DNA of 64,000 nucleotides from Kribbella sandramycini (GTDB taxonomy: Bacteria; Actinomycetota; Actinomycetes; Propionibacteriales; Kribbellaceae). The notes below the pieces were generated by a model. The model had not been told where the DNA came from. It ran no database searches and was given only the letters and a program-made list of their open reading frames with translations. Both the position numbers and the translations under genes were made by a program. The stretch spans positions 1,054,001-1,118,000 of the forward strand of contig NZ_JABJRC010000001.1 of the NCBI RefSeq assembly GCF_013131805.1, in the 5' to 3' direction. Below, in pieces: positions 8,767-18,277 of the stretch. Position 1 is the first letter of the stretch. Every line of letters begins with the position of its first letter.

Positions 8767-9519
8767 ATGCCTATTCTGACCAGTTACCTTGTGTCCATGA
8801 TCGGTCACCCCCTGCTTTCCCTGCCGGAGGCGTTCCCAACCTTCTTCCGGATGGGTAACGACGGCAAGCTGGAAGTGACCGACAACATCGTGATGGTCCC
8901 GGCCCGGATCGCCGGTCTGATCATCGGTTTCTTCGTGCTGCGCTGGGTGCTGCACAAGGTGATCCGGCGGTTCGCCCGCAAGACCGGGAACGGCGCCGTG
9001 GCCGGCGTGCTGGCCAAATCGCGCCTCGGTCAGGACTTCGTCGAGAACACCCTGGCCACCGAGCGCCGGGCCCAGCGCGCCGAGACGATCGGCTCCCTGC
9101 TCTGCAGCGCGGTGACGATCATCCTGACCGCCGTCCTGGTGGTGATGGTGCTGGCCGAGCTCGGCTTCAACATCCTCCCGGTGATCGCCTCCGCCAGCAT
9201 CATCGGCGTCGCCCTCGGCTTCGGCGCGCAGACCCTGGTCAAGGACTTCCTGGCCGGCGTCTTCATGATCTTCGAGGACCAGTACGGCGTCGGCGACCTG
9301 ATCGATATGGAGAAGGCGACCGGCACCGTGGTCGCCGTCGGCCTGCGGATCACCACGCTGCGCGGTGAGGACGGCACCACCTGGTACGTCCGCAACGGCG
9401 AGGTGCTCCGGGTCGGAAACCTGACCACCCGCGACCCGGCGAGCAGCGGCTCGTCCGGCGTCGGCAGCGGCACCGAGAAGGCCGAAGAGACGCAGGAGCC
9501 CGCTGCCCCGGCGGAGTGA
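8767..9519 (+). CDS. mscS: Small-conductance mechanosensitive channel (MscS family)
   Basis: The 250-residue inner-membrane protein has two or three helices, then the MscS pore helix and beta-domain signature: ITASASIIGVALGFGAQ-like segment (VIASASIIGVALGFGAQTL), followed by KDFLAGVFMIFEDQYGVGDLI. It releases solutes on hypo-osmotic shock. The C-terminal alpha/beta domain is replaced by a short Gly/Ser/Glu-rich tail, as in many actinobacterial members. An alternative start is ATG at 8797. A strong hairpin lies directly after the stop. Confidence 0.92.
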   Translation: MPILTSYLVSMIGHPLLSLPEAFPTFFRMGNDGKLEVTDNIVMVPARIAGLIIGFFVLRWVLHKVIRRFARKTGNGAVAGVLAKSRLGQDFVENTLATERRAQRAETIGSLLCSAVTIILTAVLVVMVLAELGFNILPVIASASIIGVALGFGAQTLVKDFLAGVFMIFEDQYGVGDLIDMEKATGTVVAVGLRITTLRGEDGTTWYVRNGEVLRVGNLTTRDPASSGSSGVGSGTEKAEETQEPAAPAE

Positions 9520-9525
9520 ACACAG

Positions 9526-9556
9526 CGGCGCCCCGGTCGCGGTGACCGGGGCGCCG
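9526..9556. terminator. Bidirectional terminator between mscS and osmC
   Basis: A perfect 13-bp GC-rich stem (CGGCGCCCCGGTC and its complement) around a 5-nt loop, seven bases after the mscS stop and 18 bases before the convergent osmC stop. The placement suits termination in both directions; no strong T-tract is present on either side, as is usual in actinomycetes. Confidence 0.8.
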
Positions 9557-9573
9557 TCGTACGTCGGGGTGGT

Positions 9574-10002
9574 TCAGGCGGTGAAGGTGACATCCAGCGT
9601 GATGGTGGTGCCGGCCAGCGCCTGCGAGACCGGGCAGTTCTTCTTCGCGCCCTCGGCGAACTCCGCGAACTGGTCGGCGGTCAGGCCCGGGACCTTGCCG
9701 TTGACCGACAGCTTGATCCCGGTGATGCCCTCACCCGGCTGGAACGTGACGTCGGCCTGGGTGTCCAGCGCCTCCGGAGCGTTGCCGGCGCCGGTCAGCG
9801 CGTGCGACAGCGCCATCGAGAAGCAGGACGCGTGCGCGGCCGCGATCAGCTCTTCCGGGCTGGTCTTACCGTTCGCGTCGTTCGCGCGGGACGCCCAGGA
9901 CACGTCGTAGGTGCCGACACCGGACGACTCCAGGCTGACCTGCCCGGCGCCCTCGATCAGCGAACCTTCCCAGTGCGCCTTGGCCGTACGAATGGTTGCC
10001 AT
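9574..10002 (-). CDS. osmC: OsmC/Ohr-family hydroperoxide reductase
   Basis: The 142-residue protein carries both family cysteines: Cys60 in AAAHASCFSMALSH and Cys123 in KKNCPVSQAL. OsmC proteins are thiol peroxidases acting on organic hydroperoxides in the cytoplasm. The length is standard. The gene is followed 22 bases downstream of the haemoglobin gene on the same strand, so the two may be co-transcribed as an oxidative or nitrosative stress pair. Confidence 0.93.
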   Translation of the reverse strand: MATIRTAKAHWEGSLIEGAGQVSLESSGVGTYDVSWASRANDANGKTSPEELIAAAHASCFSMALSHALTGAGNAPEALDTQADVTFQPGEGITGIKLSVNGKVPGLTADQFAEFAEGAKKNCPVSQALAGTTITLDVTFTA

Positions 10003-10024
10003 GCTCGTGTTGTCTCCTTGAGAC

Positions 10025-10444
10025 TCAGTGGCCGGACACGTCGATCGCGCCGGGGTACTGCGGTTCGTCGGTGTTCACCATGCTGTGGGCGGCCATCACC
10101 ATGTACTTCCAGATCTCCTCGTCCCGCGCGGGCGACAGGGCGATCTCGTCCAGTGCGGCGCGCATGTGACCGAGCCAGCTGTCCCGGGCGCTCGGCGTCA
10201 CCGGGAAGGGCGCGTGCCGCATCCGCAACCGGGGGTGTCCCCGCTGCTCGGAGTACGTGCGCGGACCACCCCAGTACTGCTCCAGGAACATCCGGAACCG
10301 CACCTCGGCCGGACCGAGGTCCTCCTCGGGGTACATGGCCCGCAACTCGGGGTCAGCGGCGACGCCGCGGTAGAACGCCGCCACCAGCCGGTGGAACGTC
10401 TCCGCACCGCCCACGGCGTCGTAGAAGCTCTGTGGCTCACTCAT
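10025..10444 (-). CDS. glbO: Group II truncated haemoglobin
   Basis: The 139-residue globin has the group II pattern: Tyr B10 (FYRGV, Tyr25), [22 protein letters not shown], the proximal His77 in RMRHAPF, and Trp90 (SWLGHM), the G8 Trp typical of TrHbO. Such proteins bind O2 and NO and are linked to redox and nitrosative-stress tolerance. The gene lies between a thioesterase gene (15-base gap upstream) and osmC, all on the minus strand. Confidence 0.93.
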   Translation of the reverse strand: MSEPQSFYDAVGGAETFHRLVAAFYRGVAADPELRAMYPEEDLGPAEVRFRMFLEQYWGGPRTYSEQRGHPRLRMRHAPFPVTPSARDSWLGHMRAALDEIALSPARDEEIWKYMVMAAHSMVNTDEPQYPGAIDVSGH

Positions 10445-10459
10445 ATCGAGACCAGTGTC

Positions 10460-10876
10460 TCAAGCCGCCCGAATATTCCGGAGCAGGGCTGCCCGTTCCG
10501 GCTCGAACAGCTCCCGCTTGGCGTGGGTTTCGCCGTCCACAGCCACGATCACGGACGTCGCGTTCGCGTACACGTCCGCACCGCCGGTACTCCGGTCGAC
10601 GATCGAGGAGCCGATCGTGTACGACGTCCGCCCGACCGCCTCGATCCACACGTCGACGTCGTACGGCTGCGGCCGCAGGACGATCGGGCGCAGGTAGTCG
10701 AGCGTTTGGCTGACCAGGACGCAGGGGTAGTCGTCGAAGTACTGCCGGCTGCCGACGACGGTGCTCAGGAACGCGATCCGGGCTTCCTGGAGATAGTCGA
10801 AGTACCGGACGTTGTTGACATGCTCGTAGGAGTCGATGTCCGACCAGCGGACGGCGATCGGGTAGCTGAACGTCAT
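10460..10876 (-). CDS. Acyl-CoA thioesterase (4HBT hot-dog fold), copy 1
   Basis: A 138-residue hot-dog protein. The start is ATG at 10876, in an ATGA overlap with the upstream paralogue's stop; an in-frame extension further upstream is low-complexity and out of family. The active-site region reads VRWSDIDSYEHVNNVRYFDYLQEAR, the YbgC/4-hydroxybenzoyl-CoA thioesterase pattern with catalytic Asp and the HVNN loop. It should hydrolyse acyl-CoA thioesters in the cytosol. Adjacent to a homologue with the same architecture, suggesting tandem duplication. Confidence 0.88.
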   Translation of the reverse strand: MTFSYPIAVRWSDIDSYEHVNNVRYFDYLQEARIAFLSTVVGSRQYFDDYPCVLVSQTLDYLRPIVLRPQPYDVDVWIEAVGRTSYTIGSSIVDRSTGGADVYANATSVIVAVDGETHAKRELFEPERAALLRNIRAA

Positions 10877-11298
10877 GCGCCCACCAGCCCGTCCAGCACC
10901 GCGCGCTCGGCCGGAGTGATCCGGCGCAGGCGGTTCGCGTCGAAGTCGAACGGGACCAGCCGCGAGCGGGCCTGGACGTAGACGCGGCGCTCCGGCTCCA
11001 GGTCGACGATTTCGTAGTCGATCGTGAACGACGCGGCCTTGATCTCGCTGATCCACAGCTCGATCCGGACCGGCTCGGGCCGGTAGTGCAGCGGCGCCCG
11101 GTACTGGACCTCGTAGCGGGAGACCACCAGCCCGGTCTCGAGGGTGTCCACCCCGGCTTTCGACGCGGTCGCGAAGATGAACTCCACCCGGGCGTCCTGG
11201 AGGTAGTCGACGTACCGGCCGTTGTTCACGTGCCCGAGCGCGTCCATGTCACCCCACCGCAGCTGACACTCGTAGACATGCCGGTTGTGATGATCCAC
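10873..11298 (-). CDS. Acyl-CoA thioesterase (4HBT hot-dog fold), copy 2
   Basis: The 141-residue paralogue of the next gene has LRWGDMDALGHVNNGRYVDY in the active-site loop, with the catalytic Asp and HVNN conserved. It is the first gene of the minus-strand group that continues with copy 1, the haemoglobin and osmC. Divergent from the FabG gene; the two share a 92-base intergenic region with a short inverted repeat. Substrate chain length cannot be read from sequence. Confidence 0.88.
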   Translation of the reverse strand: MDHHNRHVYECQLRWGDMDALGHVNNGRYVDYLQDARVEFIFATASKAGVDTLETGLVVSRYEVQYRAPLHYRPEPVRIELWISEIKAASFTIDYEIVDLEPERRVYVQARSRLVPFDFDANRLRRITPAERAVLDGLVGA

Positions 11299-11331
11299 AC
11301 CACGATCATTACATCCGGAGGACTACCGGTG

Positions 11332-11353
11332 TGACACAGCGTGGGTAGTGTCA
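11332..11353. promoter_or_regulatory. Candidate operator between thioesterase and FabG genes
   Basis: TGACAC (11332-11337) and GTGTCA (11348-11353) form a 6-bp inverted repeat with a 10-base spacer in the divergent promoter region. Its size and place suit a repressor site for both directions. No adjacent regulator gene is present. Confidence 0.35.
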
Positions 11354-11390
11354 TCCCCGGCAGTCATAAACCGACGGGTAGGGAGCAGCG

Positions 11391-12146
11391 ATGACCGAGC
11401 AGCGCGTGGCGATCGTGACCGGGGCAGCCCGGGGAATCGGCGCGGCTGTCGCGCTCCGGCTCGCCAAGGACGGGAACGCGGTCGCCGTCCTCGACCTGGA
11501 CGAAGGCGCCTGCGCGGACACCGTCAAGGCGATCACCGAGGCGGGCGGCAAGGCCGTCGCCGTCGGCGCCGACGTCAGCAAGTCCGACCAGGTGGCCGCC
11601 GCGGTCGAGCGCGTCGTGGCCGAGCTCGGCGCGCCGACCATTCTGATCAACAACGCCGGAGTCCTCCGCGACAACCTGCTGTTCAAGATGTCCGAGGACG
11701 ACTGGGACACGGTGATGTCCGTCCACCTCAAGGGCAGCTTCCTGATGTCGAAGGCCGTCCAGGCGCGCATGGTCGAGGCGGGTTACGGCCGGCTGGTCTT
11801 CCTGTCCTCCACCTCGGCGCTGGGTAACCGCGGCCAGGCGAACTACGCCTCCGCGAAGGCCGGCCTGCAGGGTCTGGCCAAGACGCTGGCGATCGAGCTG
11901 GGCAAGTTCGGCGTCACCGCGAACGCCATCGCCCCGGGCTTCATCGAGACCGACATGACGGCGGCCACCGCGGCCCGCGTCGGCGTCGACTTCGAGGAGT
12001 TCAAGAAGGCGACCGCCGCGTCGATCCCGGTCCAGCGCACCGGCACACCGGACGACATCGCCGCCGCGGCGTCGTTCTTCGCGAGCGAAGAGGCCGGCTT
12101 CGTCTCCGGCCAGGTCCTGTACGTCGCCGGCGGCCCGCGGAACTGA
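11391..12146 (+). CDS. fabG: 3-oxoacyl-[ACP] reductase-like SDR (FabG family)
   Basis: The 251-residue NAD(P)-dependent short-chain dehydrogenase has the cofactor motif TGAARGIG at residues 10-17, the NNAG motif at 87-90, and the catalytic Ser139, Tyr152 and Lys156 (NYASAKAG). The length is normal. A MaoC-type dehydratase follows 10 bases downstream, so the pair could perform the reduction and dehydration steps of a fatty-acid or beta-oxidation-like cycle. The start ATG has GGGAGCAG about six bases upstream. FabG versus another SDR substrate cannot be settled. Confidence 0.88.
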   Translation: MTEQRVAIVTGAARGIGAAVALRLAKDGNAVAVLDLDEGACADTVKAITEAGGKAVAVGADVSKSDQVAAAVERVVAELGAPTILINNAGVLRDNLLFKMSEDDWDTVMSVHLKGSFLMSKAVQARMVEAGYGRLVFLSSTSALGNRGQANYASAKAGLQGLAKTLAIELGKFGVTANAIAPGFIETDMTAATAARVGVDFEEFKKATAASIPVQRTGTPDDIAAAASFFASEEAGFVSGQVLYVAGGPRN

Positions 12147-12156
12147 GGAGCGAACG

Positions 12157-12612
12157 ATGGCGAAGTCCTTCACCGGCGTCGACGAGGTCGTGGCCGCCGT
12201 CGGCGCCACGCTGGGCGAGAGCGACTGGCTGGAGATCACCCAGGAGCAGGTGAACCAGTTCGCCGACGCGACCGGCGACCACCAGTGGATCCACGTGGAC
12301 GTCGAGCGCGCCGCGGCCGGCCCGTACGGCGGCACGATCGCGCACGGCTACCTGACGCTGAGCCTGATCGCGCGCTTCGGCGACGAGCTGTTCTCGGTCT
12401 CCGGAGTCACCGCGAAACTCAACTACGGCGTCAACAAGGTCCGCTTCCCCACGCCGGTCCCGGTCGGATCCCGGGTCCGGGCGGGCGCTTCGATCGCGAA
12501 CACGGCCGAGACCCCGGCCGGCGTCCAGGTCTCGCTGAACTGGGTGATCGAGCTGGAGGGCTCCACGAAACCGGCCTGTGTCGCGGAGACCGTCGTCCTG
12601 CTGGTTCGTTAG
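12157..12612 (+). CDS. MaoC-family (R)-specific enoyl-CoA hydratase/dehydratase
   Basis: The 151-residue hot-dog protein carries the hydratase motif FADATGDHQWIHVD with Asp41 and His46, and GGTIAHGYLTLSL typical of MaoC dehydratases. It likely hydrates enoyl-CoA or dehydrates hydroxyacyl thioesters. It is translated right after the FabG-like gene. Its stop overlaps that of the convergent double-GNAT gene by four bases. Confidence 0.9.
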   Translation: MAKSFTGVDEVVAAVGATLGESDWLEITQEQVNQFADATGDHQWIHVDVERAAAGPYGGTIAHGYLTLSLIARFGDELFSVSGVTAKLNYGVNKVRFPTPVPVGSRVRAGASIANTAETPAGVQVSLNWVIELEGSTKPACVAETVVLLVR

Positions 12613-13493
12613 AGGTCGCAGACCAGGACGGAGTGCGTGGCGACGCGGTAGTAGCCGAGCCACTCGTTGACGGCGAGCATCGGGAGATTGCCGTCGTAGT
12701 TGGCGGTGTAGCAACTCTGCACGCCGGCTTCGGCGGCCCGGTGCAGCGCCGTGGCCTTGATCAGCTTGGCCAATCCGCGCCCCCGGAACTCCGGCATCGT
12801 GGCGGTCATCTTGGACCAGAGCCGTTCGCGGTCACCGAGCGCGAGGGTGAACCCGATGACCTCGTCGTCCAGGACCGCGGCCAGCCCGAGGTCGAGCACC
12901 ACCGCGGGCGCGTGCCACACGCTCTGCAACCAGTCGTCGTACGGCTGGGAGGTGATCTTGGCGTCACCGGGTTTGGTGCGCTGGGCAACCTCGTTGGCGG
13001 CGTACAGCTTGCGCGGGGCAACTTCGTTCAACGGGATCAATTCGACACCGGTCGGTGCTCCGGGCCGATCCGGCGCCTTTCGCGGATCGATGCCCGCGTA
13101 GTGCACCTGCCGGGTCTGGCGGTAGCCCCAGCGGGCGGCCCACTCGGCCGCCGAGGGCTCGGCAAAGACCCGGGCAATAGTTGCGCCGGCGCGCCGAAAC
13201 TCTTCGTGTACAGCTTCGAGCAACTGGGCTCCGATGCCGCGGCGACGGTAGTCGGGGCGGACGAGGATGCGGAACTCCCCCGCCAGCGGTTCGGATCCGG
13301 GAGTCAACGCTGTACTTGCCCAGGCCACCACTTCACCGTCGTCGACCGCGGCGTACGTCGCCTGCCCAGGCGCCGGCGGCGCGGCGAGCCGGCGGCTCAG
13401 ATCGCCTGCTGTGACTACCAAATACGGAACTTGCGCGTCGTGGAACGCCAGCGCGGATTCCAGATCTCCTGCCTCGGCAGCCCTGATCTCCAT
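12609..13493 (-). CDS. Double-domain GNAT acetyltransferase, copy A
   Basis: The 294-residue protein contains two GNAT halves: the N-terminal half has VRPDYRRRGIGAQLLEAVHEE (acetyl-CoA loop RRRGIG, about residues 82-87), and the C-terminal half has MPEFRGRGLAKLIKATAL (RGRGLA) plus ANYDGNLPMLAVNEWLGY. This layout is like mycothiol-synthase-type tandem GNATs, but the family is broad. The next gene upstream is a clear paralogue with the same domain order. AGAACT/AGTTCT (13495-13500, 13511-13516) inverted half-sites lie just before the start. Confidence 0.86.
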   Translation of the reverse strand: MEIRAAEAGDLESALAFHDAQVPYLVVTAGDLSRRLAAPPAPGQATYAAVDDGEVVAWASTALTPGSEPLAGEFRILVRPDYRRRGIGAQLLEAVHEEFRRAGATIARVFAEPSAAEWAARWGYRQTRQVHYAGIDPRKAPDRPGAPTGVELIPLNEVAPRKLYAANEVAQRTKPGDAKITSQPYDDWLQSVWHAPAVVLDLGLAAVLDDEVIGFTLALGDRERLWSKMTATMPEFRGRGLAKLIKATALHRAAEAGVQSCYTANYDGNLPMLAVNEWLGYYRVATHSVLVCDL

Positions 13494-13593
13494 AAGAACT
13501 CCTTCACCGAAGTTCTCGGAAGATAACCTGTGCCCCGGGCAAAACCGGAGAGATCGTCACGTTACAGGTCGATCTCAGCACACCCTGTAGTGG

Positions 13594-14493
13594 TCACAGA
13601 CTGCGCAGCAGCACATACTCCGTTTGCACCCGGCGGTAGCCGAGCCAGTTGTTCACGGCAAGCATCGGCCCGTTCTCGTCGTCGTTCGACGTGTACGCCG
13701 ATGTCACCCCGGCCGCCGCACAGCGACGCAGCGCAACCGACTTCACCAGCTTGGCAAGGCCTTGCCCGCGGTACGCCGGGATCGTGCCGGTCATCCCGGA
13801 CCAGGCCCGATCGCCATCGGTCTCGACCGCGGTGAACGCCGCGACCCGATCACCGGCCATGGCCGCCACGCTGAGCGACTTGTCCAGCGCGGGGCCGTTC
13901 CAGACCTCGCCCAGCCAGTCGTCGTAGTCGACCGCGTCGATCGGCGAGTCACCCGGCTCGTCGAGGGACGCCGCGGTGTCGGCCTCGTACGCCTGGCGCG
14001 GGTCGAGCTGATCGACCGCGACCAGCGTGATGCCCTCGGGTGTCGGCGGCTGCTCGGGCAGCACGCCGGTCTCGACACCGGCAAAGTGCATCTGCCTGGT
14101 GCCGTCATAACCTCGGTTGCGCGCGAACTCGAGACCGTCGGCCTGGGCGAAGATCCGGATCCGCGTGGCGCCGACCTCGGTCAAATGCTGATGCAGACGT
14201 TCGGACAGGCTGCTGCCGATGCCCTGGTTCCGGGCGTCGTGGTGCACGTAGATCGAGATGTTGCCCTGGCCGGGCTCGCTGGTCCAGGTGTTCAGCCCAC
14301 CCGAGCCCCAGGCGACCAGCTCGCCGTCCTGTTCGGCCACCAGGGCGCGAAAACGCTCCGCCGGCGACGAGACCGTGATCATGTGCCGGGTAGCCGCCGG
14401 CGAGAGAACCTTGTACCCGTAGACGGTCCGGCGCAGTGCCGCGACCCGCTCCGCGTCATCGGCCGTCACTGGCCGGATCTGCACCCCTGTCAT
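13594..14493 (-). CDS. Double-domain GNAT acetyltransferase, copy B
   Basis: This 299-residue protein is a paralogue of the preceding gene: N-terminal GNAT with HHDARNQGIGSSLSERLHQHL, C-terminal GNAT with IPAYRGQGLAKLVKSVALRR and SNDDENGPMLAVNNWLGYRRV. The two genes lie in tandem, 100 bases apart, and share the ending pattern V..EYVLLRSL versus V.THSVLVCDL, so the duplication is old. Substrate unknown; peptide, antibiotic or thiol acetylation are all possible. Confidence 0.86.
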   Translation of the reverse strand: MTGVQIRPVTADDAERVAALRRTVYGYKVLSPAATRHMITVSSPAERFRALVAEQDGELVAWGSGGLNTWTSEPGQGNISIYVHHDARNQGIGSSLSERLHQHLTEVGATRIRIFAQADGLEFARNRGYDGTRQMHFAGVETGVLPEQPPTPEGITLVAVDQLDPRQAYEADTAASLDEPGDSPIDAVDYDDWLGEVWNGPALDKSLSVAAMAGDRVAAFTAVETDGDRAWSGMTGTIPAYRGQGLAKLVKSVALRRCAAAGVTSAYTSNDDENGPMLAVNNWLGYRRVQTEYVLLRSL

Positions 14494-14629
14494 GCCCGGA
14501 CCCTAGCCATACCGGGCGCGCCTCGCCACGGATTAACGAACGCAACGTGATCGCAACCGGTGTGCGCGGACTGTGATTCGGTCGTGGGACTCTGGGGCAT
14601 TAGAGTGATCCGGTGCTGTAGGACTGACG

Positions 14630-14686
14630 CCCCGACCGCCGGAAGCGCCATCGTGCTGGGACACGACGTGGTCACCGGCGGCGGGG
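14630..14686 (-). terminator. Nested hairpin after the WYL regulator gene
   Basis: CCCCG-a-CCGCCGG (14630-14642) pairs with CCGGCGG-CGGGG (14675-14686) with one bulged base, and inside it TCGTG (14651-14655) pairs with CACGA (14662-14666). It lies 13 bases after the WYL gene's stop, so a terminator for that minus-strand gene is likely. The rest of the 205-base gap upstream of the GNAT gene shows nothing else. Confidence 0.55.
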
Positions 14687-14698
14687 AGTCCGCAGCAG

Positions 14699-15670
14699 TC
14701 AGCTGTAGAGCGCGACGGTCTGTTTCGCCAGCTCCAGCAACCGGGCCCTCAGGTCGATCGGCTCCAGCACTTCGGCGTCGGCGCCGAAAGCCAGCAGGAC
14801 GCCGCAGGCCGCCTCGCGCACCCGGAACTCCAGCCGCAGCTGCGGCCACTCGTCGTCCGACGGCACCTCCTCAATGAGGGTGCCTTTGGCAAGCATCGGC
14901 GTCGCGATCCGCCGGAACAGCTCGGCTCGCTCCGGCCGCACCCGGACCTCGACGCGCACTCCCTCTGGCGCCTGTTGCTCAAGGCTGGACCGCAGCCGAT
15001 CCCACTCCGCCCGAACATCCAAGCCGTCAGGCCGTGCCGCAGACTCTTCCAACACATCTGCCTGCTGCACTCGCGAGACCCGGTACATCCGCGCTGTGCC
15101 CCGATGCGCAGCTACTAGGTACCAGCGGCCGGCTTGCTCGACCAGACCCCAAGGATCGACCGTCCGGCGCTGGAGCCCTTGACTGGCCGACGCATAGCGC
15201 AGCCGAACGCGTCGCTGCGTCACCACTGCCTGCCGCAGCACCGGCAGTGCGCCGTTGTCCTCGGCATCGGCGAACCAGCGCCGCCTGTCCACGACGATCG
15301 AGCCAGACAACGCCTCGGCGTCACTCTGCAACTCCGTGGGCAGAGTGGCCGCCAGCTTGCCCATTGCGCTCTTCAGCGGCCCCTGAAGCCCCAGCTCGTC
15401 AGACATGGCGGACCGCCCCGACCAGGCGAACAACGCCTGCGCCTCCCGCGCCGTCAGCCCACTGACATCAGCCCGATACCCCGGCAGCAACACGCATCCG
15501 CCGTTCCGCCCGCGTTCGGCGTACACCGGCACTCCTGCTGCCGACAGCGCCTCCATGTCGCGGACGACGGTCCGTCGCGAGACCTCCAGCCGCTCGGCCA
15601 GCTCACCTGCGCTGATCCGGCCGCGCCGCTGGAGCAACAAGATGATCTGCAACAACCGGTCCGCCCGCAT
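14699..15670 (-). CDS. HTH/WYL-domain transcriptional regulator (DeoR-like)
   Basis: The 323-residue regulator begins MRADRLLQIILLLQRRG, the standard start of this family, so the start at 15670 is preferred to an in-frame ATG 60 bases upstream. The N-terminal winged helix (RISAGELAERLEVSRRTVVRDMEAL, residues 17-41) is followed by a WYL ligand-sensing domain (WGLVEQAGRWYLVAAHR) and a C-terminal WCX domain. It is divergent from a DinB/mycothiol-isomerase-like gene with a near-perfect palindrome between them, so it likely controls that gene and itself. Confidence 0.92.
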   Translation of the reverse strand: MRADRLLQIILLLQRRGRISAGELAERLEVSRRTVVRDMEALSAAGVPVYAERGRNGGCVLLPGYRADVSGLTAREAQALFAWSGRSAMSDELGLQGPLKSAMGKLAATLPTELQSDAEALSGSIVVDRRRWFADAEDNGALPVLRQAVVTQRRVRLRYASASQGLQRRTVDPWGLVEQAGRWYLVAAHRGTARMYRVSRVQQADVLEESAARPDGLDVRAEWDRLRSSLEQQAPEGVRVEVRVRPERAELFRRIATPMLAKGTLIEEVPSDDEWPQLRLEFRVREAACGVLLAFGADAEVLEPIDLRARLLELAKQTVALYS

Positions 15671-15679
15671 GACTTCAGA

Positions 15680-15704
15680 ATATGGGACAGAAGATGTCTC
15701 ATAT
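15680..15704. promoter_or_regulatory. Palindromic operator of the WYL/DinB-like divergon
   Basis: ATATGGGACA (15680-15689) faces TGTCTCATAT (15695-15704) with nine of ten positions complementary across a 5-base spacer. It lies nine bases upstream of the regulator start and 19 bases upstream of the DinB-like start. The position and symmetry make it the obvious target of the WYL regulator; it may also contain promoter elements (TATGAGAC). Confidence 0.65.
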
Positions 15705-15723
15705 TCAGCACGAGGGTAGTGCC

Positions 15724-16290
15724 ATGACAACTGCAGATCCCCGACCGATGCTCATCCGCGCGCTCGACCAGACCGAAGACCTGATGTCCGCCACCGGACC
15801 GGACGACCTCGCACTCCAGACGCCGTGCGCGGACTACGACGTCCAGACGCTGCTCGGCCATCTGCTGACTGTGGCGGGTCGGATCGACCTCGCCCTGAGC
15901 GGTGCCGACCCGCTGGTACTCCCGCAGGTCACGACGGCCGACGACGTCCTCGGCACTTGGAAGGAGCGGCGCGCGAAACTCGATGCGACGCTGGCCGACG
16001 ACGCCGTCCTCGCGCGAACCTGCAAGGTCCCCTGGGGAACCGTACCCGGCGCGGCCGCGGCCGCCGGCTACGTCGGTGAGCTCACCATGCACGCATGGGA
16101 CCTGGCCAAGGCTCTTGGCCGCCAGGAGCAGCTCGACGACGAGCTGGCGGTGTACGTCCTCCCACTGATGCAACGGGCGCTGCCGGAGCACCCGCGCGGT
16201 GGGCCGATCCCGTTCGGCCCCGTCGTACCGGTCGCCGACGACGCATCACCGTACGACCGGTTGGCAGCTTGGGAAGGCCGGCAGCCTTAG
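15724..16290 (+). CDS. TIGR03086-family DinB/mycothiol-dependent isomerase-like protein
   Basis: The 188-residue protein has the TIGR03086 pattern: MLIRALDQTEDLM, then TPCADYDVQTLLGHLL (conserved metal-binding His in the four-helix bundle), and GELTMHAWDLAKALGR with a second His. The start at 15724 is chosen because homology begins at TTADPRPM; an in-frame ATG 42 bases upstream would run through the operator. The family is thought to use metal and mycothiol in detoxification; this protein's reaction is unknown. It is the likely target of the divergent WYL regulator. Confidence 0.85.
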   Translation: MTTADPRPMLIRALDQTEDLMSATGPDDLALQTPCADYDVQTLLGHLLTVAGRIDLALSGADPLVLPQVTTADDVLGTWKERRAKLDATLADDAVLARTCKVPWGTVPGAAAAAGYVGELTMHAWDLAKALGRQEQLDDELAVYVLPLMQRALPEHPRGGPIPFGPVVPVADDASPYDRLAAWEGRQP

Positions 16291-17041
16291 CCGACCATGC
16301 CGCCCTTCAGGGTGAGGCCGCCGTCGATGGTGATGGTCTGACCGGTGATCCAGGACGCCTCGTCGGAGAGCAGGAACCAGACCAGCGAGGCGACGTCCTC
16401 GGGGCGACCGAGGCGGGCCAGCGGGTACGTCCCGGCGACCTCCTCCTCCCGGCCTTCGTAGAGGGCGCCGGCGAACTTGGTCTTCACCACCGCCGGGGCC
16501 ACCGCGTTGACGCGAATCTCGGGCGACAGCTCCAGCGCGAGCTCGGCTGTCACCCGGGACAGCATCGCCTTGGTCGCGCCGTACCAGCCGATCCCCGGCG
16601 ACGGCGACTGGCCGGCCAGCGAGGAGACGTTGACGACGGCGCCGCCGTGGTTGCCCATCCAGGCGTTCCGGCAGGCCTTCACCCAGGAGATCGTGGCCAG
16701 CACGTTGGTGTCGACCATCTTCGCCGCGACCCCGGCCTCGACGTCCAGCAGATCGCCGTAGATCGGGTTGATGCCGGTGTTGTTCACCAGCAGGTCGAGC
16801 GATCCGTACGTCGCCACCGCGGCGGCCACCACCGCGCCGCGATGGGCGCCGTCCGCCGCGTTCCCGGCGATACCGAGCGCGTGCGGGCGGCCGCCCAGCT
16901 TCTGGACGGCCTCGTCGAGGGCATCTTGGTTCCGGCCGGTGATGACGACGCGCGCGCCGTCCGCGACCAGCCGCTCGGCGATCGCGAACCCGATCCCCCG
17001 CGAGGCTCCGGTGACGATCGCCGTTCGATTCTCCAGGCTCA

Positions 17042-17042
<1 letters not shown>
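16287..17042 (-). CDS. SDR-family oxidoreductase in a beta-oxidation-like operon
   Basis: The 251-residue SDR starts MSLENRTAIVTGASRGIGFA with the TGASRGIG cofactor motif, NNTG, and the catalytic triad in NVSSLAGQ...WYGATKAML. The C-terminal GQTITIDGG is typical. Its ATG shares one base with the thiolase stop (TGATG), so the two are translationally coupled. It is the third gene of an acyl-CoA dehydrogenase-thiolase-SDR operon and may act as a 3-hydroxyacyl-CoA dehydrogenase. Its 3' end overlaps the DinB-like gene by four bases. Confidence 0.9.
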
Positions 17043-18262
<1,220 letters not shown>

Positions 18263-18277
18263 TTCGCGATTCCCCTT

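Noticed and set aside
12285..13526. 413-codon plus-strand frame crossing the MaoC and GNAT genes
   Set aside because: It spans two real genes on different strands and shows no domain.
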